64,000 bases of DNA from Trichopria drosophilae (Eukaryota; Arthropoda; Insecta; Hymenoptera; Diapriidae), in assembly GCA_030407085.1 (NCBI GenBank), contig CM059587.1, forward strand, positions 79,907,001 to 79,971,000, written 5' to 3'. The translations under genes and the position numbers were made by a program. How positions within the stretch are numbered: the first letter of the stretch is position 1; every line of letters starts with the position of its first letter. This document shows positions 23,655 through 34,961 of this stretch, piece by piece. Below the pieces are notes generated by a model, which saw nothing but the letters and a program-made list of their open reading frames with translations, was not told where the DNA came from and ran no database searches.

Positions 23655-24980
23655 CTTTCCGAGCTAATAAAACCCGATTGTATCGTGAAAAATTAATATT
23701 TAATCGACCATCTGTTATTGTATTTCTGAAATGTTTACTTTCTTACCTTTTTTCTCCTCTTTTTTTCCAAGTGTATTACTCGAAGTGGAATAATTTTATA
23801 TGGATAATTAGTCGTATTCTATGGGAAATGGAACTATTGAACTTAGGAAATTCTGTCTAGTCACTTTGGATAATACACTTCATTACTTTTGATAGATCAT
23901 GTAGTGTGACAGTCCTACAGTCGAGGGCTTCACTACCGATGAAAAGTCTTGCCTTAAAAGACGTTCTGATTCATTTAATTATTCCAGTCCCATCGCTAAC
24001 AAGTGAATCTAACTCTTAATCATTGAACTGAAAACTATTGTAGCCTACAAAGCAATGCACAATTTTTATTCGGAACCTGATCAAATCACACAAATGATAC
24101 TTTTGACAACTCGAAATTCTTATTTGGTATGGAGTTAGCAACTATCTCTAAATTACTATTATAGACACAAACGAGTAGATTAACTGGCGTCACATCAAAT
24201 ATTGCTCCCATCTCTTATTTATAACATTCAACCCAATATAGAGTAAACAAGAGGGTGATCATTGGCTATCTGTAAATTTTGAATATTTGGAGTTTCATCA
24301 GTTGCTTCGGATGGATTTTGATGTCAGAATCACTACGTAAAGAGTAAATCATACTTACTGTTCATCCAAAAGTAGATCTTCCCAGTACATTGGGATTCTT
24401 TTTGCTATCCTCCTGGATGAATACATTTTTTAACTAAATGTTAATCATATTAACTTTTAACTCTGGGGATCCAGATAAAACATGTTTCTAGAAAAATTGA
24501 TCTTTTATTTAATTACTTCACTGGGCAAATTCTGTCACAAATTAAGACCGTGAATTTTACTTGATTATTATATATTAATTTTAATAAATAATTTCAGATT
24601 CTTATCTCTTCGCCGTGAAAGAATAACTAAATGAATAAACTTTTATGTTTCATATTTTCATTTTATTACACGGTTTATCAATGGTTATCGATTTTTCAAC
24701 AATTACTCCAAAGTTTTCAAGGTAAATAATAAGATTTTTTCAATTCGAAACGTTATTTTAGCGAAAAGAATTAATATACAACAATGTTTTATAAATTTGA
24801 CATCCAATTTTGATATAAAGACACAAAGAATGTTTACAACTATTTTATTATTTTATTAGCATAATAACGATTGTGTAACTTATAACTGAAGTTCACTGAA
24901 GTTAACGATTTTCATATCATTTAAAAAATATTTTGGGGATACTCTATTAAGAGAAATATTTTTATTTGTCACAACTCTCC
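23655..24980. other. AT-rich gene-less stretch
   Basis: No gene, repeat family or inverted repeat recognised. Confidence 0.45.
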
Positions 24981-24983
24981 TGA

Positions 24984-25236
24984 ATGGAGAGTCCCGGTAT
25001 AATTGTGTCTCGCTATATTTACGTTCCGGCATATTTTCCCGGTTCCGTCTCCTTATATTTACCTAACGCCGTTGTCTTTTTTCCCCACTTTGCGGCCTGG
25101 GGCCTCGGGAAGAGCCTGCTGTTACGTCAAGAACATAACGCGACTGAGGGAAGTGGGAAACAGCACTCCCCTTCTTTTGGTAAATATAGCGCGAGGGAGG
25201 GGAAAGCTAGTAGATAAATACAACGTGACTCTACTG
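24984..25236. mobile_element. Pogo-like MITE, CAGTAGAGTCCCGG family (copy 1)
   Basis: A 253-bp diverged relative of the element at 28.5 kb. The left end is decayed (ATGGAGAGTCCCGGTATAAT). The right end inverts to CAGTAGAGTCACGTTGTATT and is followed by TA. The GC-rich interior is shared with copy 2 in the same order: CCTCGGGAAGAGCCTG, CATAACGCGACTGAGG, GCACTCCCCTTCTTTTGGTA and AAATATAGCG. Overlapping 77- and 79-codon frames here are repeat read-through. Confidence 0.75.
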
Positions 25237-25311
25237 TATTAATCATATGCTATTGAAAAAATTACAATTCAAAATCTATGATAAAAAACTCACGAGTTTT
25301 GATTTATTTTA

Positions 25312-25850
25312 AGGGGCTGCACTACTCTAGAATTATCGAAATATTAATTTGTATTGGCTTAAAAGGAACTTAATGGTTTTCAAAATACCATAGAACATTT
25401 TTCATAAGGTTAACATATTTTTTGTCGTAAAATTTGAATTAAAAACCCCGCTCTTTTTTTTTAAAAATGCTCAATTCTTTACTCATTGACTTGAAATTTT
25501 TATAGTATTTTTTAAACAAGGTATTTTTTGTATGTTACGCATGTCATTTGTTACAAAAATTTTTAATGCATATTCTTAAAAAAACAAGCCTTCTTAAAAT
25601 GTCCTCCACTTTTACAGTAAGCCTAAGATAAAAAAAAATTGAAAAAATATTGGGATTATGTTCCAGTATCAAAATTGGAAGAGATTTTTTTTTTGAAAAT
25701 TTGTGTTAAATCTGAGGAATAAAATTTATATAAATATTTGATTATATAGATAATAAATCCCGTAAATATAATTTTCATTTTTTTTGTTGTTTTCTCGGAT
25801 AAAAGATTGTTTTTCGACGCTCTATAGTGGTGTCTTCTATTTTAACTTTG
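25312..25850. mobile_element. Possible TTAA-flanked DNA transposon remnant
   Basis: TTAA at about 25,309 is followed by GGGGCTGCACTACTCTAGAA. Near 25,825-25,850 the inverse of a similar but weaker end (ACACCACTATAGAGCG) occurs before TTTTAA. The interior holds long T and A runs and a TTGACTTGAAATTTTTATAG word of a type common in insect DNA transposons. The right end is poor, so this is tentative. Confidence 0.3.
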
Positions 25851-25854
25851 TTCT

Positions 25855-28530
25855 TGTATCCATAACAGTTTCTCAAAAAATTTCGACGTCAAAAACGATT
25901 TAAAATTTATGAGATTACTAACAAACAATTAAAGATATAAATTCGAGAATCATTCTGTGTTTGAAAATATTATTAGTAGGATACTTATTAAATTAGTTTT
26001 GTAATATACATCATTTTCCGTACAAACAATTATGCATTGTTATGAATTTCATTCAGATTTTATTCAAAGGTAACTTCATATATGTATATCATAAACGTGT
26101 ATAAATAATAACAAATAATGATTTATTTTGCACGTGTACTTTACTTCATACAAGTTTGTTATTTCGACCCGGAACAAATTTGATGCATATAGACGTAGAA
26201 TAGTCAGTTTTTCCAAAATGTATTGTGCAATTTATTTTTATATTGTAATATTTTCTCCAAATCTATAAAGAAACTACGCAACTATAATATGGTCTACACA
26301 GATTTTTATATATTTCTGCATTGTTTCTGTGGCTTTAGTGATGCGATGCTATCACCTTAATAACATCACAAATCCATCCTTGTTTTAAAAGCTCCTAATA
26401 ATTCTACTCAATACGGAAAATCTCATTAGCTCATAATTAATTGGTTTTAAAGCAAGTTCTTCTTTTGCAATTTAACGTGGTCTTTATAAAGTCAATCGGA
26501 TTTGTATCTTCTCGCGTTATTTATTCGTTCGCAGAAACCAGCTGCAATTTGCAAGTTACATCGACGATACATGCACTTTCAAATTAGACTCGGTTCTTTT
26601 TTGCATAACAGGTATTGCGATACAAAACGAAATGGTACTAAATGTTTCAAAACATTATCATATAAAAAAATACAAAACTTCAGCTTTCAGGTATAAATAA
26701 TAACGTAAAAATGTCAATGGAATCGAGAATAATAGCACAATGGCTACAGTTTCTTCAAACGTATAGGATAAAATATTTTTCGTTCGTTACGTCATCGTTT
26801 CTTTTTTATTCAATTTACTAGTATATTTTAACGATCATTTATTTTCAACTAATAATTGAGTGACAGTTTTCAGAAAAATGTGAACGAACGTGAAAAAAAT
26901 CTTGGAACATTTAATACCAAATATTTGCGTAACGGAAAAGAGATTATTTTTACGAGCTGACAAAATACTAGAGCAAGAACCGCATGCTTTGTTTGTTCTT
27001 CTTCTAAACGATTCGAAAAAAAAGTACCTGCTACGATAAAGGCGAGGTACGAGAAGAAAAACGGATCTTTGTATCTTGGCCGCATATTTGAGGTTATGAT
27101 TATGATCCTTTGTCGAGCAAATATAAAAACATTTGCCAATTGAAAACCGCAAAACTGTGATCTCCAAAAAAATATCTCATTTTTTCGAGAAAACTTTTGT
27201 TTGCTTTTTTTATTTCTAATGATTCATATATATGCAATTTAAATAACGTGACAATGAATTAAGTTTGATTGAAAAATACATAGAATCAGTTTATTTTCAG
27301 TCGTTGAGTAATTTTAAATGATCTAAAACACTGATTTATGATACATCCAATAGTTGATTGCTAAAGAAACGGGTGCGTCGTTTTTTATTCTTTTTTTCAG
27401 TTTTTCCGCTGAATTAAAATTTTGGTTTTAGAAATACCTATAACAGTTATGCAACATTCGACTTCGCCATTAGACCCTACAGTCACCATTTTCATATGCA
27501 GATTTGTTTATTTTAAAAATGTTTCAGTCATAAAAGTTGCAATTACCATATCGTGACTTCATTAACATCTAACATATTTTTTGGAACATAATTGAGATTT
27601 ATATTAATCATTATTTGGTCAAAAGATCCGACTATGAAATAGAATAGTTACTCTATATCTAAGGAATTATTTACTCAAGTTAACGTCTAAGATATAAATA
27701 TTCTGTATTTTTTCTTATTTTATTTAGAAAGGTTTCTGAAGTGTACAAATATCCAGCATCTGGTTGGATTTCTATTTCCTTGTCGAACTCTCAACCAAAT
27801 GACAAATGGAGTTTTAAAGGTCAAATATACATCCTCTATTATGATTTTCTCATGTACTCTCTTTACAAGATCTCTTTAAATACTTTTAGCAAAATCCTAA
27901 ATTGCCACATGATACAAGCACAACATTTTTTGTAACCACCTCGAGAGTGTCGGAATCAAAAGGGGGCTCCCCTATTTTAACATCCTCATCCGAATAGCTA
28001 GCAATATTTCATCTAGAAAACAGTTACCGCTCTTCTTTTATCTATAAGTATGAGGTATAAAGTCGTGGATGCAGCAGAGAAAAGATAGAAAACAATAATT
28101 AAAAATACAGTAGATTAAGTAAAATTACAATTTAAATAGTATTTTTGTATTACATTAGTTTACATCAAAAAGCTTACGAGATATCAATTTTTAAGTATTT
28201 TTCTTTTTTTAATCCGCTCGTTTATTTACATTTAACAATCAGTTTCTCGTGTTTTCTACGTCGTTATTGAATTTCTGGATATTTCAGGTGTTTATTTCTC
28301 GAATGCAATGTATCGCACATATCAAAATACTGTAGTTACTTAATTCTGAACAAAAATATCCCATAAAATTTCCGATTTTTGTACAAAAAATCGTTTGTGA
28401 AAAATAATTTCGTACAAACATTTATGGGAAATTTGTCATTTAGACATTTTTGGAGTAGCTAAAAACGAATCTGCGGTTAGTTTATTAAAATTAAAAATGG
28501 TGGACAAGAAACAAAAAACTGAAAAAGTTA
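25855..28530. other. AT-rich gene-less stretch
   Basis: No gene recognised. The 110- and 89-codon minus-strand frames at 26.83-27.17 kb lack motifs. 26,470-26,620 is slightly CpG-richer. No repeat ends were identified. Confidence 0.45.
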
Positions 28531-28533
28531 GTA

Positions 28534-28753
28534 CAGTAGAGTCCCGGTATATTTGCGTCTCGTTATATTTGTCTGTCGCCGCTCTCCCCCCCCCCCCCCA
28601 CGTTGCACCCTCGGGCCTCAGCAAGGGCCTATACTCTGACGTAACGCGACTGAGGAGAATGGGAGAAGCGGCACTCCCCGTCTTTTGACAAATATAAGAA
28701 GACGAGAGGCGGGGACGAGGAACCGAGCGAGCAAATATACCGGGACTCTACTA
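28534..28753. mobile_element. Pogo-like MITE, CAGTAGAGTCCCGG family (copy 2)
   Basis: A 220-bp element with near-perfect terminal inverted repeats: CAGTAGAGTCCCGGTATATT on the left, and a right end that inverts to TAGTAGAGTCCCGGTATATT. It is flanked by TA on both sides (28532-28533 and 28754-28755). TA target and CAG.. ends fit the pogo branch of Tc1/mariner. The interior is GC-rich, with a run of 14 C (28586-28599) and CCTCGGGCCTCAGCAAGG. No transposase. Confidence 0.85.
28586..28599 (+). repeat. Poly(C) tract of 14
   Basis: Fourteen consecutive C inside the pogo-like MITE. The other copy has no such run at the matching place, so it expanded after the copies separated, or it is a read artefact. 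Confidence 0.8.
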
Positions 28754-28755
28754 TA

Positions 28756-29626
28756 GGTGGTTTTCGAAGTCGCCTGAATATGATAATAAAACAGACTTAG
28801 TGGATGCAAAAATAAAAATCGAGTTTTTGTAAACTAACAGCAGATTGGTATTTTTCCTTTTAGACTGCAAATATTTTTATTTTTACTCATTAGTCTAAGT
28901 AATATTTATGCACATCGAAATACGGTGTTTTAGTAGTTAATTAATTTGCTTAGCGTAAATTTATGAATCTACCTATTTGTTAATATCTACTATTTTAGCA
29001 TTAAAAACACCATTCTTTTGTGCAGATTCCAAAGGTGTCCACAATATTTATACTATTATCTACTTCGATTCTTGTTTTTAAAAACTGTCATTCAGAGAAA
29101 GGTATGGTTAAAAAGAATAAATCGGAATCCACCGTATCGCTTACTCACAACCAAGTTTGTCTTTATTATTCCATTTAATAAAATTCCAAGCATAAAAGTA
29201 CAGATAAAACATTTTATAGGATTATATGTCACTTCATTAAACGTGACACTCATAAAAAAAGTAACAGTCATCTCACTTTTTCGATAACAATAATCCAATT
29301 TAATGAAGTGGAACGAATCGAATGTTTTGTAGAAATTCTGTCGAATTTCTATGAATGCATACGTGTTACTCTCAATTCTCAAATTTATGGAGTTTTCGAG
29401 AGATTCAGAAAAGAATTCTTTTATAATCCTTGTATCATTAATATAGTTTACATATATTATAAAAAGTTAGTTTAATTATGACAAAGCCTTTATAAAATAA
29501 TGTTTCTAATAGTAAAAAGTATTAGGAACCTGAAACCTTTTATAAATCTTATAAAAAAAAAGAAAAAATTTAGCTGTCATTAGTAGAATATTGCTATCAA
29601 TAGTCCCATCTTCGGGAAATATGGGG
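28756..29626. other. AT-rich gene-less stretch
   Basis: No gene recognised. Overlapping plus and minus frames of 89-96 codons at 29.0-29.38 kb carry no motif. Confidence 0.4.
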
Positions 29627-29630
29627 TTAA

Positions 29631-30170
29631 ATGTGTCAAAATGTGCGTTTTGTATAAAATGTAGCTAAAATGCAGCTCAATACAATTTATCTTTAACAAT
29701 CCCAGAATCATTTCGGAACGAATTTTTCTCGAATATTTTCGAAAATTTTGTCGGATATTTTTTCAAAACATTTTATTCCCTTTTCAAAACTCAAGGCTTT
29801 TCAGACGAACAAATTTCTTCGTCTTTTAGCCGCCATTTTGTATACTTTTAACTGTGTTTTCATACCATTAATATGCACAATTTAAAGTTCTAATCTTGAG
29901 TACACGTTTTCTTTACTTCAAACAAAAATTTTGAAATTATTTCCATGTAAAACCTATATAAAGAGTAAAACAATTTGAATGCACGTTTTGTTGGAAATAA
30001 TCATACATAGATTTCCACAGTTGCATTTTTTTTAACTTAATAAAAAATTATGAAAAGTGAATTAATTGTATGACAGATATGACTGCTTGAATATTTTTTA
30101 GAAACTCTTTTTCATAAAATACAATCGTTGAAAACTATAATGTAAAAATGTCCATTCTGGTCTTAATGGG
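29631..30170. mobile_element. Possible TTAA-flanked transposon remnant
   Basis: TTAA at 29627-29630 and at 30171-30174 bound 540 bases. The right end inverts to CCCATTAAGACCAGAATGG, and a weak match to the left end appears only if gaps are allowed. It carries the inverse of AAAATGGCGGCT at about 29,823-29,835, linking it to the dispersed AAAATGGCGG family. Confidence 0.3.
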
Positions 30171-30174
30171 TTAA

Positions 30175-30365
30175 TATCCAACAGGTATATTTTGACATGA
30201 CTTTATTGGTCCTGATCATCACCTGATCAAGATTGAACGAGATATAACCTATAATAATGTGAATCGTAATGCATCATTACGATTTGATCAAAATTAAACG
30301 ATGCATCTCTTATCATAATTTCATGAGTGTCTTTTGATCATGAAGCTAAAAATGAGGCTTGCGTT
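30175..30365. repeat. Foldback stretch of TGATCA / CATTACGAT words
   Basis: Short inverted words fill the stretch: CCTGATCATCACCTGATCA, AATCGTAATGCATCATTACG (a near-perfect palindrome), TTTGATCAAAATTAAACGAT and TTTTGATCATGAAG. This is another single-word foldback. A weaker relative with TGATCA words lies at 34,645-34,760. Confidence 0.5.
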
Positions 30366-30419
30366 CTGAAGCTCCATTGATTAGGTACTCCCTAACTTTA
30401 CATTCCTGATAACATCGGA

Positions 30420-31020
30420 CAACAACAAAAAATTATTTCAAGATCACTTGAATCAGAAATAGTGGGTCTTACAGATTTTTAGACGCTGAAGACGAATTTG
30501 TTACCCAAATTGATCCATCACGTCAGGATATTAAGATATCTGATCCGAAAAATATTAAAAAATATTCACATATGCTAACCACAAATTCCCAAAAAGAATA
30601 CTTTTGGCTATTTTTCGGAACAGATAAATTCGTTGTCAGCGGTCAAAAATCTATAGGGCCCTCTATCTCTGATTCAAGTTATCTGAGAACAAAAAAAAAA
30701 TTTTGCGGTTCTGTGTAACACAAGACACAACAATTTTTATTTTTATACTACTCGACTCAGAAGTGGAGGATCTTATACATTTTTGGTCGCTGAAAATGAA
30801 TTTTTTCCAAGTTAACTTATCGTTTCAGATTTTTCACATAACCTAAGCTTAAATTGCCAAAAAGTATATTTTTTAATATTTTTTGGATCAGATATTTTAA
30901 AATCCTGACGTGATGGGCCAAATCGAATAACGGATTCTTTTTCAGCGGCCAATAATCTATAAGATCACTGGTTCTGCTTCAAGTGATCTCGAAACAAAAT
31001 TCTTTTTGGTACTGTGTAAT
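30420..31020. mobile_element. Double palindromic foldback element
   Basis: Four related arms in alternating orientation. Arm 1 (30443-30566) and arm 4 (30870-31005) are inverse copies of each other over at least 110 bases, sharing CATCACGTCAGGATnTTAA and TCTGATCCRAAAAATATTAA. Arms 2 (about 30,610-30,715) and 3 (about 30,755-30,815) repeat the part with GGTCGCTGAAAACGAAT and CTATAAGATC words. The result is two palindromes in tandem. The words link it to the GGGTCGCTGA dispersed family. No target duplication was found and there is no coding frame. Confidence 0.7.
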
Positions 31021-31294
31021 TATTCAGACAGTCTGAAAAGTTTGATGCTTTAGGAGATTCGCATTACCTTAAGCAGTTTAGTCTGTTAATCTTGACGTTT
31101 TGTGAAACATTTCTTGTAAATAAAAGAACCTAAATAGTAATGTTGAACAATAAATTATAGCCAATTATAAGGAATTCACATGGATATTCGTAGGTAATTT
31201 GCGATTTATTTTTATTTTTCTAAAATATTTTCAAATATGTGTAAAATTTACAAAAAGTCAATTGAAGCATAAGTCACCTTCGCGTTTGAGGTTA

Positions 31295-31850
31295 AAAACG
31301 ATGGTAATTTAAAAAAGATCAACGAGAGGATCGAAAGTTAAAAGAGAAACACATTCATCGATGAACATATTCATCTAATGCGAAATGTGAGAGTACTTAT
31401 TCAAAGAGGCCAGAGTAAAAATCGACACACGAGGCGACTGTTAACGCGTTATACGTGCGCGCATCTCGGAATTTTAAAATTCAGCGACGACTTTCCCACC
31501 GATTCTTCTCTTTCCAGCGACTCGGTAATAACAATGAGTTCATCTAAAAAAAAATACTCATCTACGCATTCATATAAGATCGCTCGATTTCGCTGCACAT
31601 GTTTCGTAAACGGCGACGAGAGCCGCGTGTCGCAAAGGTTGGGTATCGATAACTCATCCACAAACAACATCTCCCATCTAGCTCATTAAGAAGTAACAGA
31701 ACGAGTCATTATTGCTACGTCATTTGATTCTAGGCGCTGCAGGTACACCGAGCTGTAATTCACCTGCGTCAAGCATTCCGATTTCAAACACGAGGAAAAA
31801 GAGCAGCCGATGACTGTAGCCGATGAGAATTACAACAAAGATCATTTATA
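31295..31850. promoter_or_regulatory. CpG-rich non-coding block
   Basis: CpG and GC rise with words such as TACGTGCGCGCATCTCGG and GGCGACGAGAGCCGCG. Sense (31,378-31,689) and antisense (31,449-31,670) frames overlap, which usually reflects composition and not coding; neither has a domain. Candidate enhancer or promoter DNA. A conserved exon cannot be excluded by eye. Confidence 0.35.
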
Positions 31851-31854
31851 TTGG

Positions 31855-32665
31855 ACGATTTGTTTGCTATATCGCTAATTGCGATGAAGATTGTTTTACT
31901 GCAGTTTTATTGTTCAAAAAACTAAAAAAAATAGTTCTGCAACAAATTTTGAATAAAAAATGCAATGAATGCTTTACTTTAAAGAACGCCTGAATAGTTA
32001 GAGAAATCGAATAAATTATTAATTTCATAGATTGATTTCTTGTATGGAAACAAGAGATTTTATGCGTTAGAACTTAAGCATTAGCCAAAATCATTAAAAA
32101 GTTGTGAGATGCTGATGTCGACTTCGCGAATGGTAACAACTTTCCTGTTTAATTAGATTCTACTGGTCCATTTGAAAATTTTATTTGAGATCAGAAATCA
32201 TTTCCTTCAGCGGGAATATTCATCAAGAACTGATCTGGCTGTGATAACACAATTTGACAGCCATCTGTCACTAGTCAAACTGGGAAAAATGATGTATTAT
32301 AATTTACTTATACACAATTAAAAGCTAATGTTATGGCCCAAAAACACATTTTAGATCGGTTCATGTGAATAATCACTTATAGCAACTCTAATTTGCATCC
32401 AATTTACAGTATTTTTAATTTGAAAGCTATAAAGCATACCTTTCGGTGACTGTCCAAATTTCGTTTTGACGAAACAGAAACTAACGAGACTACAGTTGAA
32501 ATCGATGTTTCGTTTTTTTTTTAATTTTTGCAATTTCGACGACCATTTTTCATATTATTCCATCTTTGAGATTTTTTGTGACTAAAGTTTTGAAAGTAAA
32601 TTTAATGCTGCGTTGAATGCACTTTTGCTGAACGAAAATGAATCAAAATTACCAGAATTTTTATT
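31855..32665. other. AT-rich gene-less stretch
   Basis: No gene, repeat end or array recognised. Confidence 0.4.
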
Positions 32666-32669
32666 TTAA

Positions 32670-33358
32670 AAGGTCTACCCTAATTAGAATTTTCAAAAAA
32701 TTACTTTTTTGTTTTTCACATTTTTTGAAAGTGAAAATGAACGTTCTGAAGAAGAGGAAAGCATAATGTATGTTGCAGGCACCGCTGATTAAGAACAAGT
32801 AATATTTTTTCACGATTTTTCGTTGAAAAAAACTTTACACGTGTTTTTCTTAAAACAACGTTTTCCGATGCCTTATCGATAAAATCTCCGAAACTACTCG
32901 ACCGATCCTTATGAAATTTATACCACATATTCTGTACTACTACAGCTGCAGGGTATATTGAGAGATTTTTGAAATTTTAATTTTAACTACTTTTCGTTTG
33001 CCAAAAACAGTAAAAAAACCTTTTAAATGTCCGTCATTTCGTCAATTTTCAAAAAATCAAAAATCGCTCGATATGCGTTATAGCTATTAACATACTGAAT
33101 CTAACGGCATTTTATTTTTGAGTTTCAGACCATCCATCCCAATGATTTCATCAACAGCGAGGATATAATTTTTTTTTAGCACTTTTTTTGAACTATCGTT
33201 TTCCTGTATGAAAACTTACTATAATGTACAAAAAAAAAACATTTTTTATATGTATTTCGATAGTGTAACAACTTTTATATCAATATTTATATTACAAAAC
33301 TATTTAAAAAATTCTGAAAAACTGATTTTTATTGAAAATTCTAATTAGAGTAGACCCC
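32670..33358. mobile_element. TTAA-flanked non-autonomous DNA transposon
   Basis: A 689-bp element. The left terminus AAGGTCTACCCTAATTAGAA and the inverted right terminus GGGGTCTACTCTAATTAGAA agree at about 25 of 28 positions. The target TTAA is present on both sides (32666-32669 and 33359-33362). The interior contains the ACTCGACCGATCCTTATGAA word typical of some insect DNA transposons, but no transposase frame; the 70-codon minus frame is not recognisable. TTAA fits piggyBac or Kolobok transposition. The ends starting with G-rich bases lean towards Kolobok, which is inference. Confidence 0.85.
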
Positions 33359-33645
33359 TTAACATTTTTATTCGCTAAATGTTACCTGTGTCTTTTTATT
33401 AATGCCTCCTAATGCTAATTATATCGTCCCATTTTTTATGTCACAATTATATTCCAGTAATTTGTTATTTTAGAGTTTTATATCCACATTATTTACTGTA
33501 TTTACTTTCGAGATTGCTCTTGTCTTCCCCAATTTTTGCACATTTTTTTTCTTCGAGATATAGAGTAAGTATTTTCATTCCTTGTCCAAAATATACATTT
33601 TAAAATTCTTCACTTTTTGCTGTTCTTCATTTGACTTCAAAATAT

Positions 33646-33890
33646 GGGTGCGGGTCGAAAAACCGACAAATCAAAAAGCCGATAGGTCGAAAAACCAACA
33701 GCCAAAAAACTGACAATCCAAAAGCCGGCAGTTAAAAAACCGACAGTAAAAAATGACTGTCCTCCTGACGATGTGTATATTTTTTTTATGTATCGGCTTT
33801 TTGACTGTCGGCTTTTCGACTGTCGGCTTTATAACTGCCTGTTTTTTTATCTGTCGGCTTTTTGATTTGTTGGTGTTTTAACCAGCACCT
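33646..33890. mobile_element. Foldback MITE with GGGTGC ends and a different interior word (copy E)
   Basis: A 245-bp element with left end GGGTGCGGGTCGAAAAACCG and right end inverse to AGGTGCTGGTTAAAACACCA. It is bounded by an exact 8-bp duplication CAAAATAT (33638-33645 and 33891-33898). The interior is made of AAAAACCGACA and AAAAGCCGACAG words on the left and their inverses (GTCGGCTTTTTGACTGTCGG) on the right, with a turn near 33,750-33,790. Same end type and 8-bp rule as copies A-C, but a distinct lexicon. Confidence 0.85.
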
Positions 33891-33949
33891 CAAAATATTA
33901 CTCGCTCGATCTTCTTTCAGATTACAATATTTCTATTTGACTAAATATT

Positions 33950-34440
33950 CTCTAACATTTGCAAATTTCTAAAACGCATTAGTTTCATTAATTTCACGCC
34001 CGCCCGCGCATGATGCTACGAAGATATATCGTATTATTTGAATCTTGACAGTGGATGTTTAAATTCCTGTCATCGAAACAAGAAACAAATAAAGCTCGGA
34101 ACATTGAACTTGCGCTAATATGTTTTATCCGAAGACCATGATTAATCGCGAAAGAGATATTTTTCCTGAATAACCACCACTTTCGATTAAACGCCAGTAT
34201 ATAACAGTACACAGCGACATCGAGCATTTGTACGCCGCGGAAGACGAGCGAACCATACAGATAGTAAGATGATATTGGATAGGGCGAAAAATGTAACCTT
34301 ATCGCTTTACTGCAACGCCTAATGCATAACGTAGGAAATATTATACTCGGCGAATGTGTTTCTTTGCCTACAACAAATTTGTTGCTACGATTAATCGAGT
34401 CGTTGCACGAACAAATGGCGAACACTTCATCGTAGATGTT
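33950..34440. promoter_or_regulatory. CpG-rich block with an open minus-strand frame
   Basis: Higher GC and CpG than the surroundings (CGCCCGCCCGCGCATGATGC; ACGCCGCGGAAGACGAGCG). A 143-codon minus-strand frame (34,425-33,994) spans it, but its translation shows no domain, repeat or signal peptide that I recognise, and no splice context supports it. I read the block as candidate regulatory DNA and leave the frame as an unproven ORF. Confidence 0.3.
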
Positions 34441-34957
34441 AGAGTTTCCAACATTGTGTTAATTTACTAATTCGTAGAGTGTCAAAATTTATATATTTCT
34501 ATGGAAAGTAAAATATATTGTAGATTTTAAAAATCAACATTGGTAAGACGGATAAGTTTGTTATAATTACATCGTAATTTAAAGGCATGGAATTTTAAAT
34601 ATAACGTTACGAAATGTGACATAATACTAACCCGAGTAGAAATTTATTAAGGCCCTGATCAGGAGCATAACAGTATTGTCATGCTTTGATCGAATGAACT
34701 TCTATTCCAGAAGTAGTTCTACTCTTCAAAAAAACTCTGATCAAATTTTGCATAAAATATTTGCTTTATTTGTGTATAATATTAGAGCATTACCTCAAAC
34801 GTTCGTATGACTAATAAAAAATAACAAATAACTAAGTAAATGTATTATTTTTATCATAAACCCAAATTATTTTGGATTTTTTTGGGTAAAATTATAATTT
34901 TTTTTTTGTTTATAAAAGGTAGGAAACTTTTGTTATCCTGAGCGTGTTATTAACTCA
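34441..34957. other. AT-rich stretch with a small TGATCA foldback
   Basis: At 34,645-34,760 inverted words CTGATCAG, TGATCGAATGAACTTCT and AGAAGTAGTTC form short hairpins. The rest is featureless AT-rich DNA. Confidence 0.4.
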
Positions 34958-34961
34958 TTAA

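Noticed and set aside
33994..34425. 143-codon open frame on the minus strand
   Set aside because: The longest frame in the window, but the translation shows no domain, repeat or signal peptide I recognise, and it lies in a CpG-rich block where stops are rarer. Kept only as a note.
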